Positions 14,024 through 26,300 of a stretch of DNA of 64,000 nt are shown piece by piece (the stretch's first letter is position 1; each line of letters begins with the position of its first letter). Source of the stretch: Albula goreensis (Eukaryota; Chordata; Actinopteri; Albuliformes; Albulidae); NCBI GenBank assembly GCA_022829145.1, contig CM040752.1, forward strand, positions 29,109,586-29,173,585, given 5' to 3'. The notes under the pieces are model-generated. The model was not told the origin of the DNA and did not search any database. It saw only the letters and a program-made list of their open reading frames with translations. A program made the translations under genes and the position numbers.

Positions 14024-17000
14024 TGGTCTCCCTGTGTGCTTTCCCCACTCACTGCTTTGGTCTGGTCTCTCATTCACAGTTCACCTCTTCAATCCACAAA
14101 TGAAAGTGGAGACTGTATATATATGTTTGACCTCTGAACTTTCCCCCTCCCCTGTTTCCCTTGATGAACCTAATCGAGGGTGGGGGTCTCACAATCTTTC
14201 TTACTGGAATTACATCTGAGAGCTCCTCAACATTAAGTCATTGAGCACTGACTTTGTCTTTATCAAAAGCAGATCCATGCTTTTTTCTTAGATTTTCAAA
14301 GTAAACCAGTTTTTTTTTGTCCCAGTTAGTGAGATTCCCCTGCTGTTAGCATCAGCTCCGGTGAACTCCCCGTTTCCAGGCAGAGGTTAACAGCCATGGG
14401 ATGGTGGAGTCAGTGTCCACCCTAACTTTGTCAGTTTCTATCCCTAATTATACTCCTCCTAATTAAAACAAACATGTGTATATGATCTCATGAAACCTGC
14501 TGCCTGCCAGCTAGGTTTTCTCACATTGTCAGAGACTTTACTATTGCACTAAATAAAATTTCCTTTTTTATTTATGTCTCATATGTTTTACCATGATAAA
14601 TTAACCAATATTTATATATTAAGACTTTGATGGATATGTTTTGGAGAACAAGTCTCTTTTTCAGTGTGGTCTGATTTCTAATTAGGGTTAATGAAATGGA
14701 AATATCTGCACCCATATTTACTGGTCATAAAACTTTCTTCTGTCTCTCTGACTTTCTTAAAATATGATAACTTAATATTCATTTTCTGTGGAAGTTATTC
14801 CGGGAAATCAAATGCTCCCCTGTCTGTTTACTCACCAAGTTGACTTATTAACACTTCAGAGGTGGTTCAGACTCGGCAAACAGAATATATTTTCTTAAAG
14901 CATTTGACATGTATAACATGAACCCAGAAACATGTTTAAAGAGTTTACATTGGTCTGAATTTAAGATGAACTCTAATAAACAGGAAGTTTGCTTTCAGAA
15001 ATATTTTAGATGAGTTCCAAGTCATTTATCATTGAGTAAATATTGTACAGAGAAGAGGAAAGACCAAGTGCCGTGATTGGTTTTCCAAACTTCCTGTTTC
15101 CCATGTGGACATGACAACTATAAATTACACATGGTCCTGGTGGCTGGTTTGCAATGGCTCATAAGCCAACATGTGGCTCCTGTGCCTCAAAACTGAATAG
15201 TAATTTTACTCAAATGAGCTGGTCCCCCAGTGCTGAAATGAACATCTGTTGTTCTGTACTAGTCAATGAATTGTTGATATTTGTAAGAAAATAGAAGTGT
15301 TAACTACAAAGTCAAACACATTCTTGCTTGTGTTGTTTGAGCTAGAAGAGTCTGAAATATAAAATGTGTTTCTGTAAATATCTTCTCTCGGGCCAAATGT
15401 TTCCAGTGATGCTGGTTAATATAGCTGAATGCAGTGAAGAAATGGAATGAGAATGTGGTCATTGTTTGACCATTTCTGACGAGGCTAGAGCCAAGATCTG
15501 TCTACATTACTGGAGTGGAATATGAAACAGAGCATATGCAGGATGTGAATAACATACACAAATGAAGCGGCTAAAGCGTAAAATTCGCAAAATATATAGG
15601 ATATATTATGCATTTCCCTTGAAAAGATATTGTTTTGTCAACAATCAAGAAAAATACAGAGACATCTTCAACCTGACATTCTGGGTCTTTATTGTAATGT
15701 CCTTCTTTATAAGCCTTTAATGCCTTTTGACAGGGAGAGGTTCTCTCTAAAATTAAAAAGATTATCTGTTTTACTTTTCTCTCAGTTTTTTTGTTAGTTT
15801 TCTATGGGCTGTGATGTACCATATGCAATGGAAGTTAATTATAGTGGAAACTGAGCTTCTCTTTGGCTTGGTTGACTGGAAAGGCATTTGAAGCCCCATC
15901 AAATATTCTGTCAGCCCAATGACAGGCAATGACTTTTTCTCTAACTTTATGAGAGAGTGGAAAGGAACGGGTCATTACTGGACACTCTTGTGAGAACAGT
16001 GCTGGGTCATTATTTATGGGTGTTGATTCTGGACCTTAAAAAGAGTTTTGTGGATAGATTGCTATGAAGAGTCATGTTTAAGCTTTTAACTATGTACAAT
16101 AGAAAGATCTTCAGGGAGTTTATTGAATCTGATAAGAGGCTATAATGTAGTATCTATCTCAGCTGAAAGGAATCCTGTTAACCCAGGGCTTGTTTGGAGT
16201 ACGTACATTATTCACTAAGACCAGGTGTCTTTGTTTGATCTCTCATTTAAAGTAGTGAGTCATGCTTTGAAGACTCTGTAATGAAGACATTTTACATTGA
16301 GCACAGATGATGGTCTGGGTATATTAAGTGGATGTACAGGCCATGACTAATGTATGACTGTGTTCCTATCCAGGGGAAGTGCTTCTGTCTATTCGGCATG
16401 CTCTGTAAGTTGGTCACTGTTTGCATCATCAGCTTTTGAAATATAGCTTTAAAAAAATATAAACACAAATAATGTGGTTCAAAAATAAAAATAAACAGCT
16501 AAATGGAATTCAAACCTGGGGTCTAATTTATACAAAGTTCTTATGAGCAGATTTGGTCTGAAATTGTTTGTGGGTAAAAATCCCTGTCACTTTGGTTGAT
16601 TTACAAAGTGGATGTGAAAAGAGCCCAGGTCTATGCAAGCTCCTGTTTGTAATACATGGAAAATTCAAAATGCATATATAATACAGATACTCTGAAAAAT
16701 CCCCACCTAAATTATGTTAATGAGTTGAACTAGCATTTGTAAATGCAATATAGTAATAAAAAGCTGGCTAATGAGCCAGCTAACATAATTGTTGTCATTC
16801 AGTTGAAAAACAAATGTGTTAGCTATTCAAATTCAAATAGATACAGCAGTTCTACCACTGTTTGAAGGATTATGCTATGAGCTCAATTTTAGACGCTGGT
16901 TTGATCAAACAAGCCCAAAGTGAGTTTAATAAGCTGTCATATAAGGCTGTTTGAAAGTGTTGACTGGATAGAGTCATGAAGATGGTTTGCGGAAATATGA

Positions 17001-17285
17001 TTTATGCATCTTTTTTCATTGGTACACTGTGTAATTCATACATAGACACAATTTAAGACCTGGTCTTATGCCCAGATTTAGTATGAAATTAACAAAAAAT
17101 GTTACAAATGAAACCCATGATCCCACCTGCTGAATCAATTTCTGTCCTATAAACAGTGCTAATTGTATTGGGGTTGGTATTTTCTGCTTAGTGGAGGGGT
17201 CAGAATAGATTTAGACTGTTTGGGTTTGGGATGAAGATATTTGGCCTGTAGGCAGCAGAAACAAGTTAGGACAGCGGGTTGCTGT

Positions 17286-17680
17286 GGAGCGCAAGGGAGG
17301 GAGGGAGGGAAGAAGGGAGGAGGGAGGGAATGTGGGGGCATTAACAGAGCGCACTGCCTTCATTTGGATGGGATGGAGAAGAGAAAAAGCGAGAGACAAG
17401 CAATGAGATCTGTAGCACGCCTCGCGCTCTGCTGTTGTTTGCTGAGTCACCCTGCTGGGATCGTCAGCAGTCGATGAGTCGTGTAAAATGTGCACTACAG
17501 AGCGCCTCTCCTCCTCTGTGTCTGTACCGGATGCTCCTGTCCTCTGTGGACGGCAAGCCTGAGCCCAGGCTATGCCCCGAGACAGCGCGATCCACAGACG
17601 CTGGAAAAAAGCCGCTCTCCACATGGGCTTCCAGAAGTGTGAACCCTGTGAAATTCCTGCAGTACACATGCTCTGTCTGA
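17286..17680. promoter_or_regulatory. G-rich and CpG-richer stretch, possible regulatory element
   Basis: Begins with four GGG runs separated by single A (17295-17309) and further GGG runs to about 17330, a textbook G-quadruplex-forming pattern. It is followed by about 350 nt with around 17 CpG, far denser than the surrounding AT-rich intron. It includes TGCTGAGTCA near 17440, a MARE/AP-1-like site. There is no TATA box or initiator I would defend. Open frames on both strands (e.g. 17211-17669, -) match no family I know and probably reflect GC content. It could be an enhancer, an internal promoter or a chance island. Confidence 0.3.
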
Positions 17681-20109
17681 GGAGCCCTACACAGCTTATG
17701 GTCTCTACAATTTCAGGAAAAGAAGGGCAAATGGGGTGATAGAGCAGTCAGGACATCCACCCGTTCCAAATCATCAGGCTCAGGAGTATGAGAGATTGCA
17801 CTGTGTGGTGGTGTGGTGACATCTGTTTGATGTAATTGTAAACGAGCGAACTGAACTTTTCTTCTCCAGAAAAACCTCTTTTTTCTGTTGAAACATTTTT
17901 CATTTTTGTGTATTGAAATGGAAAGGATTTATCAATTTGATTTTTACTGATGTTGTTGGGAAACAGAAAAGGGTACGCTTAATGACAACAGTTTGTGTTG
18001 TGCTGGACTACGGTTGCTTTTCACAACCACATCACACAAGTATATAAAATGAGAAAAGTATTTTCAATACTGACATTAAACCAGTGTACTGCCAAGACCA
18101 GTCAAACAAATAAAGCTGTGATAGATATTCAGTTCATAACTCATAAAGCGCCTTTGGTAAACTAGTAAATCAAAGTCAATTGATATATAGGAAAGCATTA
18201 AGTCCCCCCCTTCCACAGAAAGAAAATAACAAAAACATGCTGTCAAGAATCTCTGTCCATCTGTTTTTCTGTAGTCATCATCAGATATGATTCATTTGAT
18301 TTTCTCAGAGCTGTTGGCAAAACTTAAACTGAGTCACAGGCCTTTCAAGAAAATTTCTGATTTGATTTGTGTGACAACTCTGTTATGGTCACCTCTTCGG
18401 TTTTTCAAAACTATAATAACATGGGGTCACCTGGGACGGAATGCAAGGCTGAGCCTCCATTGTCTCAGTCTCGTTCATTGCGTGATTATATCTCCAATGA
18501 CAATGTGAAAGCAGGAATCTGAAGTCATTTCGTGTCAGAATGTTCCAAACACAGGCCTTTTACAGCAGAGTGAGCAGCAGCCATTTCCCTGCCCTCAAAT
18601 ACCGTTCCGTGGACTTACAGCCTTATGAGTCACTAGTCATTTATTCAGAAGGGAATCCCTGTTTGAGAATGGAACCTAAAGACTTCAAGGTATGTATTTG
18701 CTAGTTAATTTCATCCTGTCATAAGGGGCTGGATCAGTGCGAGCCCTTAATTACACATAGCTGTGCTTAATTTTTTTAATCAGCCGTTTGTTTAAATAAA
18801 GACTCCAAGAAATCATTAAAAGTAAAAAAAAAAAAAAAACTGAATGTTGGCATCACTATCAATCGTTATTCCTCTCTCCAATCAGCTCTTTGCTGAAGGG
18901 AAGAGTGCAACTAATACTGTGAGAATTTTTACCATTTGTTTGCAGTTAAGGATTTACCTTCACTCCAAATTAGCACAACATGCTCTGAGCTGTAGTCCAC
19001 ATTGTTGCATGCTTAAAAAAGGCACGCAGACAAAGACAAGGATACAGAGATGGTGCCTGTCTGGCTCTTTTTTCTGATGTGTAATTGTCCATTCTGTGGC
19101 CCATAGTTCAGCCTGTGGAGCACTAGCACCCCTTTATCAGCGTTTGTGGTGGCAGATGGTGTACCTGGCTTGCCGTTTAGAGTCTTTGGTGAATAATGTG
19201 TTTGTTTACGAATGTTCACGGTTACCATGGAGTAGGACCTGATTGCCCTGTCTCCCGTAATGGCCTCTAATAATGTCCAGCAGTGAGAAACCTTTGCTGC
19301 TTTGTGTCCTGGATAACATGCTGCTGCCAGCCAGCAGCTTCATGTAACCTGTGTGGTTACATCTTGGTAATAAGCACCTGAATGTATTTCTTTCTATCTT
19401 TTGTAGTGTTGCAGGAGAGACAGGAGATTGGCAGACTTGTTGGTCCTATGTGCAAAATAAAATAAAATAAATAAAAATAAACCTTTTGGGGGAGATAAGA
19501 GAAGAGAAGGAGTTTCAGGTTGTCTAAAGGCATATGAGAAACAGGTGACATGTCTAGAGAGAATAATTCATTTCATGAGCTGTGACTCAGGAGGCTTCGC
19601 ATGTGTTACAAACCACCCTCCCCAAATATAAAACGTGAACTGCAGCTGGCTTGAATGGAAAGAGGTAAGGGATGCAGACACGCAGTGTTAAAATTTTAAC
19701 ACCTTAAAAGGTGCCAAGGGTACTGTGTGACAGTGTGTGGCCTAAAACAAGGCGGAGGAAAACTGTTCACTGAGGCTGTAATTAGTCTTGGTTTTATAAT
19801 TTTGATTTATCCCCACTGGGGACTGCAGTCATGCACACCTGGATTTACAGGTGATTTCTTTTTCCCTTACAAGCTGGAACTGTGAACTGTACAAATGGTG
19901 TGGTAGTCAGGCTTATTCTTCTGTTGGACAAAAGATCTGTGTCTTTTTTCTTGGCTTGCTTCATTGTAAATAGTTTGTATCATCATTGGACTGGGTTTTC
20001 ACTCTTTACCTCACTGACTGATCTTTAAGATATAATTGTAAACACGGTTGCATATGATAAGAAGATTAACCTAAATCTACTGGCTATCTATTGTATTGTA
20101 GTACACTTG

Positions 20110-20244
<135 letters not shown>

Positions 20245-22938
20245 GTCTGCTGTCTGTGTTGATACATTTGTGTGTAGACACAAAGGAAAAAAGGAGGAGA
20301 TTGATATCTAGGAGAATCATAAGTCATGAAATCAATAAGTCTGAAACACAATTAGATATCAGCCATTACTCTCCCATGTTGGAGGTGGTGATTAGGATTA
20401 GGGTATTGTTAAGCCCAATTATGGTCCAACTTAGGGGCAAGCTATCTGATTCCAAGGGCCAATTTTAGTAGGCTGTAATCACCCCATTCTTTAATGCAGG
20501 GTGCTTTCTTGTTGGAGAAATAGCTCCCAGACTTTGAACCACCCTGATGTGCTTCTAACAGGGAGAGAAAGGAGGGTGAATGAATCCAAAAACTGGTTAG
20601 AGCACAAAGGCATATCATGATTTATTGCTGTTAGTGAAATAGTTTGGTTCTTACTACTTCAGCCATATTATTATTATTAGTAAAAGTAGTATTTGTGTTA
20701 CTATTTATATTAATTGGTGTCTCCAACCATATCTAGGTAAACAATGAACATGTCCTCTTGTACACATCCCAACTTGTTTTATCATCATTCTTTACTGTTT
20801 ACACACAAGCGCTGAGAGGTACAAACATATCAGGTTTAAGTTCACAAGGACACATTCCTGCATTGTGAGTTTTTCTTGCCTTGTAATGTTGTGTGTTACT
20901 GGACAGTTTTATCGTCGTAGAGCACACAGAGAGCTGAAGACGTCATGGAGTTCAAGCGTAGTTTTAAAGCAATGACAACCAATTATCCAGCTAATGGCCA
21001 TCTTTTGCTGATGACCTTTAACCTTGTAGCAAAAGGAAATCTGAGGCACTTTCTGGGATTGCCTTTTGCAAGACTAGGAATGCATAAGCGACAAGGTCCC
21101 AAGCCTTGTGGAACTGCAGATTGACCCTCAAGAAAAATGTGCTTACAATTAGCTGACGGGAATTAGATAGTGGGGAATTTTTTAAAAAAAGACCTCCATG
21201 GCTATGCAATCTTATGCAATCTTTGCCATGACTGTGCTTTCCAGTGCACACTGGTTTTTAAAATACTGTATCATTTATCATGCATCACTTACTTTGTCGA
21301 TCTTAAATATATTTAAGCAAATTTTCTGGTCATGAACATTATGGATGTCTACATGTAGTATTTAAAAAGTGTGTCAGATTTTGTCCAGGAAGTGATTTTT
21401 GGCTGAAATGGCATTACACACTCTCCGTTATGTCCATAATAATCATGTGAACCGCTGTTTGTCCAATAGTTGGCCACTTTGAAGAAACAGTGTAATTGCC
21501 TCAAGTTTTATCTAAAGGACTGCCTGTGTAAAACCCCTGATACCTAATATACACAGTGTAGTACGAAATATTGCAATTAACAATGTGCACTTAGTTATAT
21601 ATATATGGAAGAAATATATGATAATTGTCATGATTTATTTTTGATGTTGATGTATTTTTTCTGTATTTTAATTGATGGCTCAAACTTGTTATTTCATAAT
21701 TCTTTCAGTAAACTCAGAATTATAACATATATGACTTTTTATGAAAGGGGTTACACAACCAGGCTAACCATAAGACATGGATTATGACCATATGAAATTA
21801 TAACCCCGTGATGGGTGGGCTTAGCATTTGGCAAGTTCATTGACTTGGGCAAACACTCTCAACTCTTGCAAGACACAGGGTCATAGTGTAGCCATATGTT
21901 GTACTTGGATTAGGGCAGTTATGTTCTAATGTCTTTTTTTTTTTTTAGAAATTTTGTGAAGCCTCATTTGTCCTTTGCACTCATCTCTAACTGGATTCTG
22001 AGCCGTCTGTAATAATGAAAAATGCCAGACAGCACAGCTCTGCACGTTTGCCAGACTGTAATGCATCTCATCCATTCAAATAGCTTTGGCTTGGAACAGG
22101 AAGCTAGTCTGAATGCCCTAAATGAACTGGGAGATTGCTGTCAGGCACTGGTGGCGTGCAGTGAACTGAATGCTGGGTGTGTTTGGAGAAGCACAGACCA
22201 TCCTCAGAGAAGCCCTTTCTGTGGGATTATGATGTTTCAGTGATTCTCATCCTGACAGGTTGACAGAGATCAGTATTGGGGGTGCTGGGGTGTCAATAGG
22301 CCATGATTAGAACACATGCTCGAAGCTGTAGATGTGTCAGATATAGAGTTACTCTAAGTAAGACATGTGCAACACAGCATTTATGAGACGCATATGTTGG
22401 GGAAGAAATTGCACAATAAAAACCTGAGCTTTAAAAGGGGAAAAAGAGGGGAAAACAGAATTGTCAATAAATGTTAAGATGAAGTCTGAGAAATTTCAAC
22501 TTTCAACTGACAGAGTATGCTGTGTGCATGTTTCTGAACTTATCTGGGTTCACTATGATGGCTGAAGTACTGTGCTTTTGTTGTGAAATACTGCGTAATT
22601 ATTGTTTATAACTTTTAAAAGAAATATGTGTACTTCACTTACAGTTAATGCAATATTTTCAGTACATAAGCACTTTTATTTGACGGACACTTAAAGAAAC
22701 CCACTGTATTTGGAAAGACTTCCCGGGCGGTTTCCCGGACATGGATTAAGTGTAGTCTGAGACTTGATGTTTTTCAGTGGAGACGTGCTGAAGATTTCTT
22801 TTAGTGTAGAGCTAGGTTTAATACTTAATACATAAAATCAGAGGACAAAGTGATGGAAACATCTAGCAATATATGCATTTATTATCAACTGAAATTGAGT
22901 TAGGCTACCCTTTGCCCTCAGGACAGCTTCAGTCCTTC

Positions 22939-23316
22939 TTAAAATGAAGTTATACAAGGTTTTGAACTGTTTATAGTGGGATATTGGATCATTATTAAAA
23001 AAATGAAAGCCTCTGGTTCTTTAACATATGATGTAGGTGTAAATCTACTCTGTACCCTGTGTTCCATATCTTTAGCAGCATGTATTGGCACATTATTGTC
23101 TTGGAATATGAGAATATGTTGAGGAAATTGTGTCTGGAGGCACCTTGTCACCTAAAATGGCTGCGTATTTCTTGCCTGTAGTTTTCCCGTGCAGCAATAA
23201 TCATTCCCAGCGACTCCCATGAGGCGGCTGAACGTCACCATTACAGATCTATCACCATGTTTCACAGCTGGCAACAGGCAATGTGGTTTAAAGGGTTCCA
23301 CTGGCCTTCTCCAAAC
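22939..23316 (-). mobile_element. Tc1/mariner-type transposase remnant
   Basis: The - strand reads as one frame over 378 nt with a single internal stop (TAG at 23152-23154) and a final stop at 22939. The N-terminal half shows VWRRPVEPFKPHCLLPAVKH and then G, the typical Tc1 block before the second catalytic Asp. The second half shows ILIFQDNNVPIHAAK, matching the family's 'FQQDNAPxHTA' block with the second Asp. The helix-turn-helix half, first Asp, last catalytic residue and inverted repeats were not found, so it is a dead fragment. The usual 'WPPQSPDLNPIE' block is not recognisable, being replaced by diverged sequence after KEPEAF. Element limits may extend to about 22860 and 23330. Confidence 0.85.
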
Positions 23317-26300
23317 AAAAATTAATCAAGATGAGGGTACAAAATAGCAACAGACAACTCATTAAATTATGGCTCATAATTTAAAAAAGGATAGATGATA
23401 ACCACCTGCACCCTGTGATAAACCACACCACACAAAGCGGACGGGGGTAAAGGGGTTAAGACGGCTTTACGTAGTACTGTGTCACTTTAACATGAGCGTC
23501 ACATTTACATATAGTTTACATGTGGGTTATCGAGTTTTTCCAGAACACCCCCACACCATACTCAGTGGCTGCCCGTGGTTTTCTCTTCCTTAGGAGTTTT
23601 TGTTGGCACACTATAGGGAGTGAACCTCTGCTGGTTTTTCCGTCCCTTACCCCTTGGGAGTGTGGGAGACTATTCTGGGCTGTACACTCGTCCGCAGCCA
23701 AAGCGTACAACTCAGGGCGTCGCCACAATGTAGTTCTGAGGTTAGACTGGTAACTTCTCGCTTAATGGGGACATGGAGCGGCAGACACTGGGCAAAGCAG
23801 CCAGCAGCCAGACTGAATAAAAAGCTTATTTATGTTTACCTTCAAAGAAAGAGAGGAAAAAAAACAGTAGCTTTACTGAGAAAGTTGTCAGCTGTGGTAT
23901 GATGGCTCGAAAGCAAGAAACGCACAAGGCAGTGCATGTGTGTTCAGATGCAACCCAAAAGCATCCTCCTCCTCTTCCATTGGGTAGAGCACCCTACTTC
24001 TCAGGACTTTTAACTCCTCCATAAATTAGTGGCTGAACCCATCCTACTGTACATTTCTCCTCAGAGATGTGCAATCTGTCAGTGTTCCTCGTGGAGATGG
24101 GAGGGAGGTGGGGATCAAGGGGTGGTGGAGGGCCTGGGATACAGATGGTGAGAACAGAGGGACACCTACGCTGTCATGCTCCCTCAAACTGTAATAAATC
24201 CCCACCTCAGGCCTTGCCCTGGCCTCAGACAGCCAGCACAGTGTTCAGCTTGAGTACTTGCACCTGCTAGGGACCGGATGATAAATTAATACCGAATGCT
24301 CCTTGATTTGTTGGCTTCCACAACCGAATGTATCAGGTCAAGGATAATTTTTCTTTTTGATTTTTTTTTTTTCTCTTTGGACTAGAGAAAATTATAACAA
24401 AAATGTAAATCTGTTTTTGATTGTGTAGACGTCGGTTAATTGGTGAAATGTGCTTTTTATTTGTTTAGCGTTTTAATTTTTGTGCATTTTCATCCCTCTT
24501 TGCTGCCTCCCTGCGCCTCGGGCCTGTTGACTGTCTGTGTTCCCGTAATCAGCATGGCATGTCATCGCTGCTCTGTGGTTCCTCCGTTACGGCTCCCCCT
24601 TCAAAGCCTCTTTAGAAGGTACTCACCCTGCTGTGCCAGCTCTGCTCAGTAAGTCCCTGCAGGATCTGATCTCAGTGCTTGTGTTTCTCCAGCATCAAGC
24701 CCCTTTCTCACAGGATTATCATTCCTGCAGCGCTCTTGTCTTATTACAAATCGTGTAGCAGCTTTAAGAATGGCGAGTGTGGCTGGTTTCTCTCTGTCCG
24801 ACAGGCTGGTATTACACCTGTTTACAAGCAAGCTGCCGAGTGATGGCTGAGCCAGAAATCCAGTGGAGCCAGGACCATTGTGTTACTTGGCCACGATTTA
24901 TTGGGTGTTAGAATTGTGTTCTTTTTTGTATGCAGAACGTCTTTGAGATGTCACAGGATATTAAATTCCCCGACCGATCCTCTCTTTTCTCTGCCTCTTT
25001 TATGTTGATGTGCTTGCCATCAGCAGTGTATAAACTATTATACTACAGTAGAAGTCCATTTTTGTAAATTTATATATAAATATTAGTTCAGGAGTAGTTG
25101 GATCTTTTATAAGTGTATTAGAAGCTGCACATTTAGTGTAGACAAAGTATTTCCTCTTTAGAGCAATAAGAAGCAATTTTAAGGGCAGCGGTAGCCACAG
25201 TCATGTACCCATAATTACCTCTGACATTTAGAATAGCATTAAACGTTACTTTATATTAAGCTTTTTTTCCTTAAAAGTAGTCGTGTCACCAAGAAATGAA
25301 TGAATTACCAATTTGCTGTATTAATGCTGTTGCTCTCTCGGGTTGGTCATTCTAAAACAATCATCGGAGAGGGTGAGGAATCCAAAGTGATTGCTTCATG
25401 AGGTAAAGAGGGTCTTACCAGGATATATCTGGATAATGAGCTTCATCCCTTTGAGTTCCGACTCCCACTCTGGGTTATATTTTACTCCAGCTTTCAGTAT
25501 CCCTTGTTTCAAGTATATGTCCAATTTGACCCATAAATCAAGAGCTCTCACATGGACAAGACCAGGGAATAAAGGCATGGCTTGTTGGTGATATGTTGCA
25601 GCAAACTACGCTATCAGTGAAGAGCTAATGATGCTTTAATACCAAGATAAATGAACCAGACTGCACATCCCAGAAGCGATACAAATCTCAAAGCAATTCC
25701 TTGACATGATATAGAAATAAAAGCAAAAATCTGTGTTTCAGTGGATACAGGAACTTGTTTCAGTCATTCATTTGAATGCTGAATTCATCAAAACTGAAGC
25801 GTGAAGAATAAAACAAAGCTTGCATCAAACTGCTAGTCTATCTTAAGGACAAACTTTGATTGAATGCAGACGTGCACGGGCTCATATTGTGTTACATTAG
25901 AACTGTGGCGCTGTACAATAACTCTGCAGGCATTTCTCACCTTTATGTGGGTTATTATTCCAGGTCCCCGGGGGGATCGCTCAGTGAAAGACAGAGGGCT
26001 CTTTAATCTGACTGCTCTCGGTGCAGTTCCTGTGGTTGGGTTTCAGAGAGCAGTACCTGCCCGTTGGAACACGCCAGGCAAGCCGATAACCCGCTTTGAC
26101 CAGGTTACACCAGGGCTTAGGCATTTAGATACATCAGCTCAGAGCGGAGGCAGAGATATCACAGCTGCGGACATTAGTTGGGTGGGCTGCAACCACCCCC
26201 CACTACCCCCCCTGCTTGGATCAAAGCCCTGGCAAACCATTGAAAAATTAAAACTAATAGTTAGATCTGACCCTCTGAGCAGGCGGAAAAAAATGGCGCA

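Noticed and set aside
13460-14137. 225-codon open frame, the longest in the window
   Set aside because: Leu/Ser/Phe-rich translation driven by TC and TTG low complexity, with no recognisable domain, inside an ERC2 intron.
17211-17669. 152-codon open frame on the - strand
   Set aside because: It overlaps a GC-rich stretch with open frames on both strands and shows no family resemblance.
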